This document shows, piece by piece, positions 18,858-27,274 of a DNA stretch of 64,000 nucleotides (within the stretch, counting starts at the first letter, position 1; every line of letters starts with the position of its first letter). Position numbers and translations under genes: made by a program. The stretch spans positions 13,411 through 77,410 of the forward strand of contig DEJW01000036.1 of assembly GCA_002353585.1 (NCBI GenBank), read 5' to 3'. Source of the stretch: Prevotellaceae bacterium UBA2738. GTDB taxonomy: Bacteria; Bacteroidota; Bacteroidia; Bacteroidales; Bacteroidaceae. A model generated the notes under the pieces. The model did no database searches, was not told the origin of the DNA, and saw only the letters and a list, made by a program, of their open reading frames with translations.

Positions 18858-20201
18858 AAGCTTAGAAAATTCCTCAAAACTGATTTCTTTCTCATCGAGA
18901 GTTACAACTTCCTTGAGAGCTGTCATCAGCTTGCGGTCAGCAGCCTGATTGATGAACTGATCCACCTGCTCAGGTTTCTTCAGCATCTCCTCAGCATACT
19001 GGTCGAGGTACTCGTCAGGAATGTTATTCATACCATACTGAGCAAACTGCATCTTGGTCATCTCCTTAGCTACAGCCTTCACGTCAGCATCCTCAATCTT
19101 CACGCCAGTCTGCTCCAGCAGCTGGTTCTTGGCAAGGTGCCATGTGAGCTCCTTGATTGACTGCTCGTAGTTCTCGTCCACATACTTCTGGTCCTTATCC
19201 TTGTTGTTGGCAAGCATGATGCGCTTCATCAGTTCATCAGCATACTGCACCTTGCCGAGCTTCTTCTCCACGTATGTACGCACGTCAGCGAGGAAACGGT
19301 ACTCGGCGTTAGCGTCGAGCTGCTCCTTGAGCTGAGCCTCTATCTTAGAGCGGAACTCCTTCTCGTCCTTCACAGCATCCTTACCGAACACCTGGTCGAA
19401 GAGCTCCTGGTTGATGTCGTGCTTCTTATAGCGTGAAATCTCAGTTATCTGGAAAGAGAAATCGCTGTTCACGTTCTCCACGTCCTCCTTCTTAATCTTG
19501 AGCAGTGAAGAAATCTCTATTGGTGACTCTGGGTAAGCCTTCTTAGGGTTGAAGGTGATGATGTCGCCCACCTTGCATCCCTGGAAGAGAGCCTTCTGCT
19601 CGTCAACCTTGATGTATGAAGGCAGAATCACAGCCTCAGAAACCTCTATACCACCTTCCTTAGTGGTGCCGTCCTCGTTCAGCTCGCGAATGTCACCCTT
19701 CAGCATATCGTTGTCCTCGTAAGACTCAACCTTCTCGTATGAACCGCCGCGTGAAGCGTAGGCGTCTATCTGCTGGTCGATCATCTTCTTGTCGGTCTTG
19801 ATGTTGTAGTACACAATCTTATTGTGCTTAGACAGCTTAACGTCGATTTCCGGAGCCACAGCGATGTCAAACTTCAGAGTGTAAGGTGCTGGCTGGTCAA
19901 GGTCAACAGGCTCCTCGCCGAGGTGTGGCATAGGCTCGCCAAGCATGTTTATCTTGTTTTCCTTAACATACTCATACAGCTTCTCGCCAACGAGCTTGTT
20001 GATAGCATCAACCTTCACCTGTGGACCTATCTGGCGCTTAATCAGGCCGATAGGAGCCTGACCTGGACGGAAGCCAGGGATGTTAGCCTTCTTACGATAC
20101 TCATTGAGCTGCTTCTTCACGTTATCCTGATAATCAGCCTCCTCTACTGTGATGGTCATCAGTCCGCTTACCTTCTCTGGGTTTTCAAATGTAATTTTCA
20201 T
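18852..20201 (-). CDS. tig: Trigger factor
   Basis: A 449-aa ribosome-associated chaperone that meets nascent chains at the exit tunnel; the E. coli protein is 432 aa. The ribosome-binding signature GFRPGQAP is at residues ~43-50 (family GFRxGxxP). A divergent FKBP-like prolyl isomerase domain occupies the middle (around 160-250), and a long helical C-terminal domain completes it. It is monocistronic, with a clear terminator downstream and a -7 box upstream. Confidence 0.93.
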   Translation of the reverse strand: MKITFENPEKVSGLMTITVEEADYQDNVKKQLNEYRKKANIPGFRPGQAPIGLIKRQIGPQVKVDAINKLVGEKLYEYVKENKINMLGEPMPHLGEEPVDLDQPAPYTLKFDIAVAPEIDVKLSKHNKIVYYNIKTDKKMIDQQIDAYASRGGSYEKVESYEDNDMLKGDIRELNEDGTTKEGGIEVSEAVILPSYIKVDEQKALFQGCKVGDIITFNPKKAYPESPIEISSLLKIKKEDVENVNSDFSFQITEISRYKKHDINQELFDQVFGKDAVKDEKEFRSKIEAQLKEQLDANAEYRFLADVRTYVEKKLGKVQYADELMKRIMLANNKDKDQKYVDENYEQSIKELTWHLAKNQLLEQTGVKIEDADVKAVAKEMTKMQFAQYGMNNIPDEYLDQYAEEMLKKPEQVDQFINQAADRKLMTALKEVVTLDEKEISFEEFSKLN

Positions 20202-20236
20202 ATTTCTTGTCTTTTATAATTTTGCAATTTGAGGTG

Positions 20237-20244
20237 CAAAATTA
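20237..20244 (-). promoter_or_regulatory. -7 box of tig
   Basis: Minus-strand TAATTTTG, 36 bp before the tig start. No convincing TTTG is seen at the -33 position. Confidence 0.5.
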
Positions 20245-20314
20245 CTAAAAAAAGTTGAACTACACAACTTTTTGTAAAATAAATAGGTATAATACCTTAT
20301 TTTATGCAATCAGA

Positions 20315-20356
20315 TAGTTGACAATTGATAGTTGATAGTTGACAATTGATAATTAA
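20315..20356. repeat. AATTGAT/AGTTGAC heptamer satellite
   Basis: Six degenerate heptamers of the TAGTTGA/CAATTGA type in tandem. Confidence 0.7.
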
Positions 20357-20499
20357 GAAAACAACCAAAAACAAAGTGAAAGCAAAATGCCCTGTTTTGT
20401 GACATTCTGCTCAATGAAAAACCTCCGTTTCAAAATCAAATCTGGAGACTTCCAAACCCCATTTTTAGCCAAAAATCAAGGCATTCTCAATTTCCACCT

Positions 20500-20562
20500 A
20501 TAAAAGCATTACTTTTATCTGCAAAAGCATTACTTCTGCATGCAAAACCAATGCTTCTGCAA
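20500..20562. repeat. TAAAAGC-ATx-CTTTTA palindromes
   Basis: Three related units: AAAAGCATTACTTTTA, AAAAGCATTACTTCTGC and AAACCAATGCTTCTGC, spaced about 22 bp. The same family recurs at 24851-24906. Confidence 0.55.
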
Positions 20563-20661
20563 CCAAAAATTCGACCCTTATTCACAGATTATCACACCAA
20601 TACCACAGCATAAAAATCACCCCATTTTTCAACCCTCTGACAACCAGTTTCTTACAAAATT

Positions 20662-20721
20662 CGCGAGGTTTTAGAATTTGAAGCCGACATTCCTCTTGCC
20701 TCCAAATTCTTCACTCTCGCG
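20662..20721. other. Nested hairpin in the intergenic stretch
   Basis: Outer arms CGCGAG (20662-20667) and CTCGCG (20716-20721), inner arms GAATTTG (20674-20680) and CAAATTC (20703-20709). They are separated by symmetric 6-nt internal loops and enclose a 22-nt loop. The symmetry suggests a selected structure (small RNA, or end of a mobile element), not chance. Confidence 0.5.
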
Positions 20722-20773
20722 GCCTCAGAAAAACTCACTTTGTCAGCAAAAATCGCTTTTTTCTATCCCTTTG

Positions 20774-20806
20774 TTTGGAGGAATAATAAATAAATTCCTA
20801 ACTTTG
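20774..20806 (+). promoter_or_regulatory. Promoter of the 67-aa gene
   Basis: -33 TTTG at 20774-20777, 21 nt, -7 TAACTTTG at 20799-20806, 27 bp before the ATG. Confidence 0.75.
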
Positions 20807-20833
20807 CAAAAGTAAACAGTCAAGAAAGGAACT

Positions 20834-21037
20834 ATGGCAACATATACAATTACACTAAATGAGCGTTCTGCAAGTGGGAAGGCATTTGTTTCCTACTTGA
20901 AGGAACTTGGAGTACTTATTCAAAAGATTACTCCAAAAGCCAAAAGTAGCTATCAGCGCTCTCAAGAAGATAAGCAGGCTGGTCGTATAGAGAAATTTTC
21001 TTCATCAGAAGAAATGTTTAATTCTTTAGGCATATAG
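20834..21037 (+). CDS. Small antitoxin-like protein
   Basis: A 67-aa protein starting MATYTITLNERSASGKAFVSYL and ending in an acidic FSSSEEMFNSLGI tail. The short beta strand followed by helices and the charged tail resembles small Bacteroidota proteins that precede RelE/YoeB-type toxins, but no toxin gene follows: the next gene is on the opposite strand 247 bp away. It has a textbook promoter, so it is probably expressed. The antitoxin role is inferred from shape and size only; it may be an orphan after toxin loss. Confidence 0.5.
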   Translation: MATYTITLNERSASGKAFVSYLKELGVLIQKITPKAKSSYQRSQEDKQAGRIEKFSSSEEMFNSLGI

Positions 21038-21174
21038 ATTTTACCCTCTTATTTACTGGAAGTGGAACTCATTCAGACTTATTTTGATCTTTTTTAGTGA
21101 CCTTAGGAGGTTACTTTTCAAAATGCTTCTTTTCTGTACTATTCACCTCCCCCATTGTTTGAAAGATAAAAATC

Positions 21175-21236
21175 ATCGTCACCGTCACTTTTTGGGTGTA
21201 ACATGTTGATTGTCTGCATAAAAGACTGGTGACGAT
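21175..21236. repeat. ATCGTCACC / GGTGACGAT inverted repeat
   Basis: Perfect 9-bp arms at 21175-21183 and 21228-21236, 44 bp apart, between the small ORF and the end of the restriction gene. Possibly the border of a lost element or a long-loop terminator. Weakly supported. Confidence 0.35.
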
Positions 21237-21284
21237 AAAAACACAGAAGCAAGCGATTCATGTACCTTTTTTGAGACTTTTTCT

Positions 21285-24200
21285 TTAGCTATTCATTACT
21301 ATCTGGCGCTCCTCGTCTGTCAGTCCATAGAGGTCAAACACCTTGTTGTCTATTTCTTCGTCAGTAGCTTTTATCTGTGCCGTAAGTTGTTGGCACTCTG
21401 CCACGCGTTGGTTGAAGAAGTCCTCCCACTCGTCTTGTTCTTTGAGTGGTATGCTTATCTTCTGCTTTTTCAGTTCTGCTTTCAGTCCCTTGAAGTCCAT
21501 CGTGTCAAACTGCTGCAAGGCTGTCGTTTTCTTCAGTCCGTCATAGTCCTCACTCAGCCGATTCAAGAAACGGCTACGCTTCTCCTGCAACTGCTCGTGG
21601 AGTGTGAGCATTGTATCGGCGAGCGCAATGAATGGTTGCTGAGCATCTGTGGACACCAACGGTATGGGAATATTTCTTATATATTCTGGATTAATATCAA
21701 TATTACCATCTCCACGTATGCTTTCTAAAAGATATTGGAAGTATCTTGCATTGATAATGGCTAACAAATACTTTAAGGATACATTATTAGAAAGATGTTC
21801 CATTTCTTTTCTGGATAATGTAGAGTATCTCTTGACACTACCATCTATACTGTTATTTTCTACTCCATTAAGGTCCTTCCACAGAATACAGATTCTATTT
21901 GTTTGGTCGCAAAGCAAAGATTTCTCATCTAACGTTGCTTTCATTGTACCTATCTTGTTCGTTAGGATTTTTGGGACACAATATAACTCAGGAAAAGTTG
22001 GCCTTCTCAGTTTATTTGGACAACGTTCTGTATTATATTCTAAAAACCTTATTCTATTAGTCTGATATCTGTCAATATCTTTTGCTTCGATATATTCGCG
22101 ACAATGGATTTCGTCTTTTATCAAACTTATCAAATCTTCTTTTACGAACTCTCCTTTCGCAGTCTTCTCGTCTGCATTTAGCACCATCCCAACACTAATA
22201 TAGCAGAAGTCGCCAAGGACATTCATTCCTTCATGCCGAATTGTCTTTTTTGTTGTATTATCCAAATTCCAAACATAAGACTTTTCATCTTGTAGGAGCG
22301 ATTTGAAATCTTTCTGAAATATTGGTTTTAAGGTGCCATTTTCTATTTTCGAGATTGTTATTGGTTGTTGGCTATGTATCTTTTGAACAAAGAAGATTGT
22401 GCTTGTTACAACCGCATCATCAAAAACAATAATTCCCTTAAGGTCTGATACCTCATATAATGAGAATTCTTCCAGCAGCATTTCTCTTGATTTTTGCGCA
22501 TAAAGTTGCGTGTTTAGAGGATAAGGCACAATCATAGAACAAAGACCTCCTTCTTTACAAAGATGTCTTATGCCTAATTCTATAAATGGAATATATAAAT
22601 CCCATTTCTGGTAAAGAGTCTTATATCTTTTCGAGTCGATAATGGCCTGTCTTTGAGAGGTCATGTCAGACGATGATAATTGTGTTATAGCGTTAACATA
22701 CGGCGGATTACCTATCACCACATCGAAGCCACCCTTCTCGAAGACTTGCGGGAATTCCTTCTGCCAGTCGAATGCCTTGTCGCCAGCTATGGCAGGGTCG
22801 CTGATGAGCGAGTTGCCACACTTTATGTTCTGGTTCAGAGTGTTGAGCTTGCGGTGCTTCTTGGCTGTGCGAAGCCACAGAGCCAACTGGGCTATGCCCA
22901 CGCTCTCTTCATTGATATCCACGCCATAGAGATTATGCTCAAGTATGCTGTGCTCCACATCTTGGAACACGAGTGCCGAGCCTGTAATCTTGGCATTCAT
23001 TTCGTCCAGCTGCTTGTGCTCAGCCATGAGAAACTGAAGGGCGGCATTGAGAAATGCGCCACTGCCACAGGCTGGGTCAAGAATGGTGAGCTGGAGCAAC
23101 CACTCACGATACTGCTCCAGTTGCTGCAAAAGGCGTTGCTTAGTCTTCAGTTGCCTGCGCTGGTCAGAGTTGTATTCTTCTTCGTTGATGCCCAATTCTT
23201 GCTTCTTCTCGGCACAGAGGCGACCGACGGTGTTCTCCACTATGTATTTGGTGATGTACTGAGGGGTGTAGAACACGCCGTCCTGCTTGCGCTTAGAGGT
23301 CTGAGGCGCCTCGCCATTATTTATCTGCTGAGTCACCTCCTCTATTTCGCTAAGGGAGTTTTCAAAGATGTGACCAAGAATATTCACATCCACATCGCTC
23401 TCAAAGTCGTAGGCAGAGAGCTTGCGAGTGTGCTCAGCCAGTATGTCGTCGCTTATGGTGAGGCTGTCGAGCATCTCATCAGGCTTGAACAGTCCGCCGT
23501 TATAGGCAAATATCTCATACTTACTGGTGGTGTGACCCGTGTTGAGATAACCAAAATGTTTCTTGATGCGCTCATAGAGGGGCACATACATATCCAGTTC
23601 CTTCAGTTGCTTCCATTCATCTATTATCTGCATGATCATATTGGGAGGAAGCAGACCTGCATCCTCAGCAAAGAAGATGAACAGCAGACGGTCGAGCAAC
23701 TTCTGCGTCTTCTTGAAAAGCAATAGTTGCCACTGCTTTTCGTCATTACCCTCAGGGGCTGGATTCTGGGCAAGGATGTCGGCAAAGAGCGCACGCTTAA
23801 ACTCGGAGTAGTCACGATAGAGAGCTTTAGTTATCTGGTCTTCGTTAGACACCGATTCACTCTTCATCTGTATGGCAATGCCATGCACCACCTGTTCCCA
23901 TGCCAGGCAGAGGTATAGCTCACGAAAATCATCAAGTGTCATGTGGAATATATCCCATTCCCTATACTCCACAGCATTGTCGATATAGAGGCGCAACTTC
24001 TCAAAATTGGAGATGATGACCAGACGCGTATCCCTATGCTTGCTCTTATAGCCGAAGGCCTGAGTCTCTATGCTTGCAAGGTCGGGTGTCTTGTGGTCTT
24101 TCAGCTCTATCACACCTATTACCATATCATTTAGCAATATGGCACCGTCGGCTTTCTTAGAACCCACCTCGTTTTTCAACTCGGTGGTCAAGTTGTAGTT

Positions 24201-24407
24201 GGGCGAGGGATTGATGGTGTAGCCCAGCACCTTCACAAACAGTTCGCGAAGGAACCCTTCCTGAAACTGCTCCTCCTTAATCTTATGGATGTTAGCTTGA
24301 ATATCTACGTTGAGAAAATAACTCTGGTATTGCTGCCAGGGGGTCAAAATCTGCTCTTCATTGAGCATGTTGAGATACTTCTTAACGATATTTTTCTGTA
24401 ATAGCAT
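21285..24407 (-). CDS. Eco57I-type (type IIG) restriction-modification fusion protein
   Basis: A 1040-aa protein with nuclease, methyltransferase and specificity regions in one chain. A PD-(D/E)xK-like site is seen near residues 87-103 (D87, then E101-L-K103). The adenine-methyltransferase motif I is PACGSG at 445-450 and motif IV is NPPY at 567-570, the N6-adenine type. Residues ~600-960 look like a target-recognition region, including a TaqI-type C-terminal part. Such enzymes both cut and methylate DNA, giving phage defence without a separate methylase gene. It stands alone with its own promoter. Related methylase-only proteins (PglX type) are possible alternatives, but the N-terminal nuclease motif favours type IIG. 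Confidence 0.85.
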   Translation of the reverse strand: MLLQKNIVKKYLNMLNEEQILTPWQQYQSYFLNVDIQANIHKIKEEQFQEGFLRELFVKVLGYTINPSPNYNLTTELKNEVGSKKADGAILLNDMVIGVIELKDHKTPDLASIETQAFGYKSKHRDTRLVIISNFEKLRLYIDNAVEYREWDIFHMTLDDFRELYLCLAWEQVVHGIAIQMKSESVSNEDQITKALYRDYSEFKRALFADILAQNPAPEGNDEKQWQLLLFKKTQKLLDRLLFIFFAEDAGLLPPNMIMQIIDEWKQLKELDMYVPLYERIKKHFGYLNTGHTTSKYEIFAYNGGLFKPDEMLDSLTISDDILAEHTRKLSAYDFESDVDVNILGHIFENSLSEIEEVTQQINNGEAPQTSKRKQDGVFYTPQYITKYIVENTVGRLCAEKKQELGINEEEYNSDQRRQLKTKQRLLQQLEQYREWLLQLTILDPACGSGAFLNAALQFLMAEHKQLDEMNAKITGSALVFQDVEHSILEHNLYGVDINEESVGIAQLALWLRTAKKHRKLNTLNQNIKCGNSLISDPAIAGDKAFDWQKEFPQVFEKGGFDVVIGNPPYVNAITQLSSSDMTSQRQAIIDSKRYKTLYQKWDLYIPFIELGIRHLCKEGGLCSMIVPYPLNTQLYAQKSREMLLEEFSLYEVSDLKGIIVFDDAVVTSTIFFVQKIHSQQPITISKIENGTLKPIFQKDFKSLLQDEKSYVWNLDNTTKKTIRHEGMNVLGDFCYISVGMVLNADEKTAKGEFVKEDLISLIKDEIHCREYIEAKDIDRYQTNRIRFLEYNTERCPNKLRRPTFPELYCVPKILTNKIGTMKATLDEKSLLCDQTNRICILWKDLNGVENNSIDGSVKRYSTLSRKEMEHLSNNVSLKYLLAIINARYFQYLLESIRGDGNIDINPEYIRNIPIPLVSTDAQQPFIALADTMLTLHEQLQEKRSRFLNRLSEDYDGLKKTTALQQFDTMDFKGLKAELKKQKISIPLKEQDEWEDFFNQRVAECQQLTAQIKATDEEIDNKVFDLYGLTDEERQIVMNS

Positions 24408-24427
24408 AGACGATTAAATTTACACTG

Positions 24428-24459
24428 CAAAGATAGGGAGTTTTTATGATAATACCAAA
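24428..24459 (-). promoter_or_regulatory. Promoter of the restriction-modification gene
   Basis: Minus-strand -33 TTTG (complement of 24456-24459), 20 nt, -7 TATCTTTG (complement of 24428-24435), 20 bp before the ATG. Confidence 0.7.
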
Positions 24460-24649
24460 TAAATCAAAGAAAAAGTAGGAAAGTAGAAAAGTAGGAAAGC
24501 AGACATTAAGGTATTCTAAGGAAGATAAATAATAGTAGTAATAATAATAAATTAAAAAAAAATTATACTATAAAAGTCTCTCTTCCGCACTCGGAAAATG
24601 CTTCATGTCCACTTTCCGCATTTCCTACTTTCCGCATTTCAATTTTCTT

Positions 24650-24780
24650 GCGAAAAAAACAAGCGCGACAACACTGGCAAGGTCATTTCCAAGTCTTTCG
24701 CATGGGGCCTGACAGGCGAGAAATACGCCATCGAGGGTCAGATTATCGTTCCTAAGAAGAAGGAGCAGCCTAAACCCTGA
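24650..24780 (+). pseudogene. C-terminal remnant of an unknown protein
   Basis: From about 24650 the plus strand encodes about 40 residues of good protein-like sequence (GKVISKSFAWGLTGEKYAIE, then a Lys/Pro-rich tail) ending in TGA. Upstream in the same frame there is only CTACTTTCCGCATTT-type repeat, with no start region or promoter. It is more GC-rich than its surroundings. I read it as the 3' end of a gene whose remainder was lost; the parent family is not recognised. A hairpin follows 28 bp after the stop. Confidence 0.4.
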
Positions 24781-24807
24781 ATGAAGATACATTATCTTCA
24801 CCACAAT

Positions 24808-24837
24808 CCCCTCTTCAGCCGCTTGACTGGAGAGGGG
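24808..24837 (+). terminator. Hairpin after the remnant
   Basis: Arms CCCCTCTTCAG (24808-24818) and CTGGAGAGGGG (24827-24837), one mismatch, 8-nt loop. No T-run follows directly, so it may be a palindromic repeat rather than a terminator. Confidence 0.4.
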
Positions 24838-24850
24838 AGTTATTATGATG

Positions 24851-24906
24851 TAAAAGCATAGCTTTTATCGCCTTAAACCATAGCTTTTATAAGGTTAAAG
24901 CATAGC
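24851..24906. repeat. TAAAAGCATAGCTTTTA palindromes
   Basis: A perfect TAAAAGC-ATA-GCTTTTA palindrome (24851-24867), then the degenerate TAAACCATAGCTTTTA and TTAAAGCATAGC. Related to 20500-20562. Confidence 0.6.
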
Positions 24907-24924
24907 AAGATATGATATATTAGT

Positions 24925-25599
24925 TTACTGGTTTTTAAGGTAGTAATCAAGGTAGGCTGGAAAACCAGCATCACTGCCACCTGAATCATAATAGCGGGCA
25001 TGCAGGAAAGCCTTTAATGGAAGGTAGATAGCACCATAGGGGGCTTTATACAGCTGGTCGGGGAAAGCAGCGATAAAATTAAGATCATACTCGTCCTCGA
25101 GGCGTCGGTCTTTTTGATAGTAATTATTAGCGAATTCCCACTCCAATTCCCAGAAATGAGCCTTTGCAGTTCCCCAGGGGTAAGGATTTACCTTGCCGCC
25201 ACGATAATAACGGCAGATTTCCATCATACCCTCCCAGGCGGTCTTCGGTTTTGGCTTAGGCTTGCGCCTGAGATTAGTGCACTTGCCGTAATCACAAACC
25301 CATGAATTATAATCTGGTGGCATACACTCAGCATATGCCATAAATCCAAGTTGTATTTTGCTCCATTTAGGGTCTTTCCAAGCACCCTGAAACTGAGGGT
25401 CTTTAAACATATTGCTCCCTAGTCTCTCCCACATTTTTCTGGATTTATTTTGAAATGCTCCAAAATAGTATTCAGCCTCAAAACACCAGAATCGCCAGTA
25501 TAAATGATACTCCTTATCCGTGCACACGAACTTTTCCCGTTCTGGGCATTTCTTCTCACCTTTATAATAGAGGCAATACTTAAGTATATCGTTCTTCAT
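24925..25599 (-). CDS. Hypothetical protein paired with ADP-ribosylglycohydrolase
   Basis: A 224-aa protein I do not recognise. It is unusually rich in aromatic residues (many W and Y), with several cysteines in the first half (for example CLYYKGEKKCPEREKFVC and CDYGKCTNLRRKPKPKPK). It lacks a signal peptide and membrane helices. A Pro/Lys linker near residue 115 may divide two similar halves: each contains a Tyr-Tyr/Arg-Tyr-Tyr-x-Gly-(E/G)-K element (CLYYKGEKK at the start, CRYYRGGKV near 131), suggesting internal duplication. It lies only 5 bp downstream of the ADP-ribosylglycohydrolase gene and is surely co-transcribed with it. Confidence 0.6.
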   Translation of the reverse strand: MKNDILKYCLYYKGEKKCPEREKFVCTDKEYHLYWRFWCFEAEYYFGAFQNKSRKMWERLGSNMFKDPQFQGAWKDPKWSKIQLGFMAYAECMPPDYNSWVCDYGKCTNLRRKPKPKPKTAWEGMMEICRYYRGGKVNPYPWGTAKAHFWELEWEFANNYYQKDRRLEDEYDLNFIAAFPDQLYKAPYGAIYLPLKAFLHARYYDSGGSDAGFPAYLDYYLKNQ

Positions 25600-25604
25600 T
25601 TTTT

Positions 25605-26405
25605 TTACTTCCTCCCTTCTACAAAGGTGTCGAACTGGTCGCTGAGGTCAAGCATCCAGTCGGAGAGTTTGGTCTTGGCATGTTGGATGAGGTCTTCAGG
25701 CATTTCCTTGTAATAGGCGTAAGCCATAGGACCTGCGATGGCAGCAAGGGTGTCAGCATCGCCTCCGAGGGAGATGGCGAGTTTGAGGCAGTCGGCATAA
25801 TCTTTGCTTTCGAGGAAACAGATGATGGCGACTGGAACGGTGAGCTGACAGGTCTCGGAGAAGTCATAGTCAGGTTTGATGTCAGCATAGGTGCGCGAAT
25901 ACCATGATGGGTAATATTGTTTGAGCACATTCTCCTTGATGTAGTCTTTATCCTTACCATGCATGCAATGGAAGGTGACAAGGGCTGCTGCTACGGCACC
26001 CTTGATGCCCTCTGGATGGTTGTGGGTAGGCACGGCGGTTTTGGTAGCAAGGTCGATGCACTCGCTCTCTGATTGAGCCATAAAACCTGCTGAGGATACG
26101 CGCATAGCACTACCATTGCCGTAGGAGCCATAGGCTGGTTTGACTTCCCTGCCTGTGAGCCAACGCATGAAACCGCCTCCGTAGCCACGATACGGTTCTT
26201 CACGGCATCGGTGCCAGAGGTTCTGGGCTACATCGAGACCGTTCATTAGGGCTTCGGCACAGGCGAAGGTGCAGACGGTATCGTCGGTATAGTCGTTCTT
26301 GGGATGGAGCAGATTGACTGCATCATAATTCTTGGTACGATAATGAAATTCGTAAGGCTTGCCACTGATGTCGCCGATAGCCTCGCTTAGTAATAGGTTC
26401 TTCAT
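25605..26405 (-). CDS. ADP-ribosylglycohydrolase family protein
   Basis: A 266-aa DraG/ARH-type hydrolase that removes ADP-ribose from proteins or small molecules using two metal ions. The first metal site is in YTDDTVCTF (residues ~38-46) and the second in SLGGDADTLAAIAGP (near 220-235), matching the family DDT and GGDxDT motifs. Length fits the minimal catalytic domain. It forms a tight two-gene unit with the 224-aa protein (5 bp apart), and a Nudix protein gene lies just upstream on the same strand (37 bp), which hints at an ADP-ribose theme. The true substrate is unknown. Confidence 0.88.
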   Translation of the reverse strand: MKNLLLSEAIGDISGKPYEFHYRTKNYDAVNLLHPKNDYTDDTVCTFACAEALMNGLDVAQNLWHRCREEPYRGYGGGFMRWLTGREVKPAYGSYGNGSAMRVSSAGFMAQSESECIDLATKTAVPTHNHPEGIKGAVAAALVTFHCMHGKDKDYIKENVLKQYYPSWYSRTYADIKPDYDFSETCQLTVPVAIICFLESKDYADCLKLAISLGGDADTLAAIAGPMAYAYYKEMPEDLIQHAKTKLSDWMLDLSDQFDTFVEGRK

Positions 26406-26442
26406 TTTAGTTCAATGGTTTTTAGGTTCAAAAGTTTAAGGG

Positions 26443-27135
26443 TTAGAATTCGAGTCGGAAGCCTTTTTCTTTCATCTCGTTATAGCTGTCGGCATTGAAG
26501 CTATAGAGGAATGCCTCTTTCTTGTTGGGCAGAGGGATGGTTTCGTCGGTCTGGTTGAGGATGCCGAGTTTAAGCATCTTGTTGTAGAAGTTGCGACGGT
26601 CGAACTTTACGCTGAGGATTGCCTCGTAGAGATGCTGCAGCTGGGTCATGGTGAACTTAGGGGGCAGGAGTTCGAAACCGATGGGCTCGAAGTGTATCTG
26701 ACGACGAAGTTCTGTGGTTGCCATGCGCAGGATGAGGTCGTGGTCGAAGGCAAGTGAGGGCACTTTGTCAAGGGGAAACCACTGTGCCTTGGCTGCATCG
26801 TCGCCTGCCTTGACGTCGCTAAGGCGCACCAGGGCATAATAGGCTATGCTGATGACGCGTTCGCGAGGGTCGCGGTCAGGAGCTGAGAAGGTGTGAAACT
26901 GTCTGATGTAGGCGGTCTTGAGTCCTGTCTCTTCAAAGAGTTCGCGACGGGCTCCGTCTTCGGCTGCCTCGTCTATATTGAGAAAGCCGCCTGGGAATGC
27001 CCACCTGCCTTTGTAGGGTTCTATACCGCGCTCTATGAGCAGGATGTTAAGACGGGTGCCATCGAAACCGAAGATGACGCAGTCGGTGGTGACACTGGGA
27101 TGTGGGTACTTGTAATGATAGTTTAGGGTTTCCAT
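26443..27135 (-). CDS. Nudix protein with C-terminal winged helix (NrtR/AraR-like)
   Basis: A 230-aa protein. The Nudix box is complete: G-x5-E-x7-REL-x-EE-x-G at about residues 50-72 (GFLNIDEAAEDGARRELFEE), so hydrolysis is possible. The C-terminal 80 residues (LPPKFTMTQLQHLYEAILSV, FDRRNFYNKMLKLGIL) match the winged-helix tail of NrtR-type regulators, in which a Nudix domain senses a metabolite such as ADP-ribose or a sugar. It could therefore be a hydrolase, a repressor, or both. It has its own promoter and sits upstream of the ADP-ribosylglycohydrolase pair. Confidence 0.8.
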   Translation of the reverse strand: METLNYHYKYPHPSVTTDCVIFGFDGTRLNILLIERGIEPYKGRWAFPGGFLNIDEAAEDGARRELFEETGLKTAYIRQFHTFSAPDRDPRERVISIAYYALVRLSDVKAGDDAAKAQWFPLDKVPSLAFDHDLILRMATTELRRQIHFEPIGFELLPPKFTMTQLQHLYEAILSVKFDRRNFYNKMLKLGILNQTDETIPLPNKKEAFLYSFNADSYNEMKEKGFRLEF

Positions 27136-27161
27136 ATCTTTATTGCGTTAAATTTACGCAG

Positions 27162-27193
27162 CAAAGGTACGGATTATTTTCGAAACAAACAAA
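27162..27193 (-). promoter_or_regulatory. Promoter of the Nudix gene
   Basis: Minus-strand -33 TTTG (complement of 27190-27193), 20 nt, -7 TACCTTTG (complement of 27162-27169). Back to back with the SprT-like promoter. Confidence 0.7.
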
Positions 27194-27206
27194 TTTTGCA
27201 ACAAAA

Positions 27207-27238
27207 ATTGCCTACATCAGCAAAAAAAACTACCTTTG
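27207..27238 (+). promoter_or_regulatory. Promoter of the SprT-like gene
   Basis: -33 ATTG at 27207-27210, 20 nt, -7 TACCTTTG at 27231-27238. The -7 box covers a TTG in frame with the gene, showing that this TTG cannot be the start codon. Confidence 0.6.
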
Positions 27239-27274
27239 CGGGCGAAATCGGTGATAAAACTTGCCGATAGCAAG

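Larger units (their letters stand above)
20216..20833. other. Non-coding stretch of about 0.6 kb
   Basis: No ORF here looks like a protein. It holds the tig -7 box, a heptamer tract (20315-20356), a run of related palindromes (20500-20562), a nested hairpin (20662-20721) and the promoter of the next small gene. The rest is AT-rich with many A/T homopolymers. Confidence 0.7.

Noticed and set aside
21175..21236. Terminator for the restriction-modification gene
   Set aside because: The 9-bp arms are perfect, but the 44-bp separation and lack of a T-run right after make an intrinsic terminator unlikely; kept only as a weak inverted repeat.
22680..23726. 348-aa plus-strand ORF
   Set aside because: Antisense of the restriction-modification gene, covering its methyltransferase motifs in the other frame.
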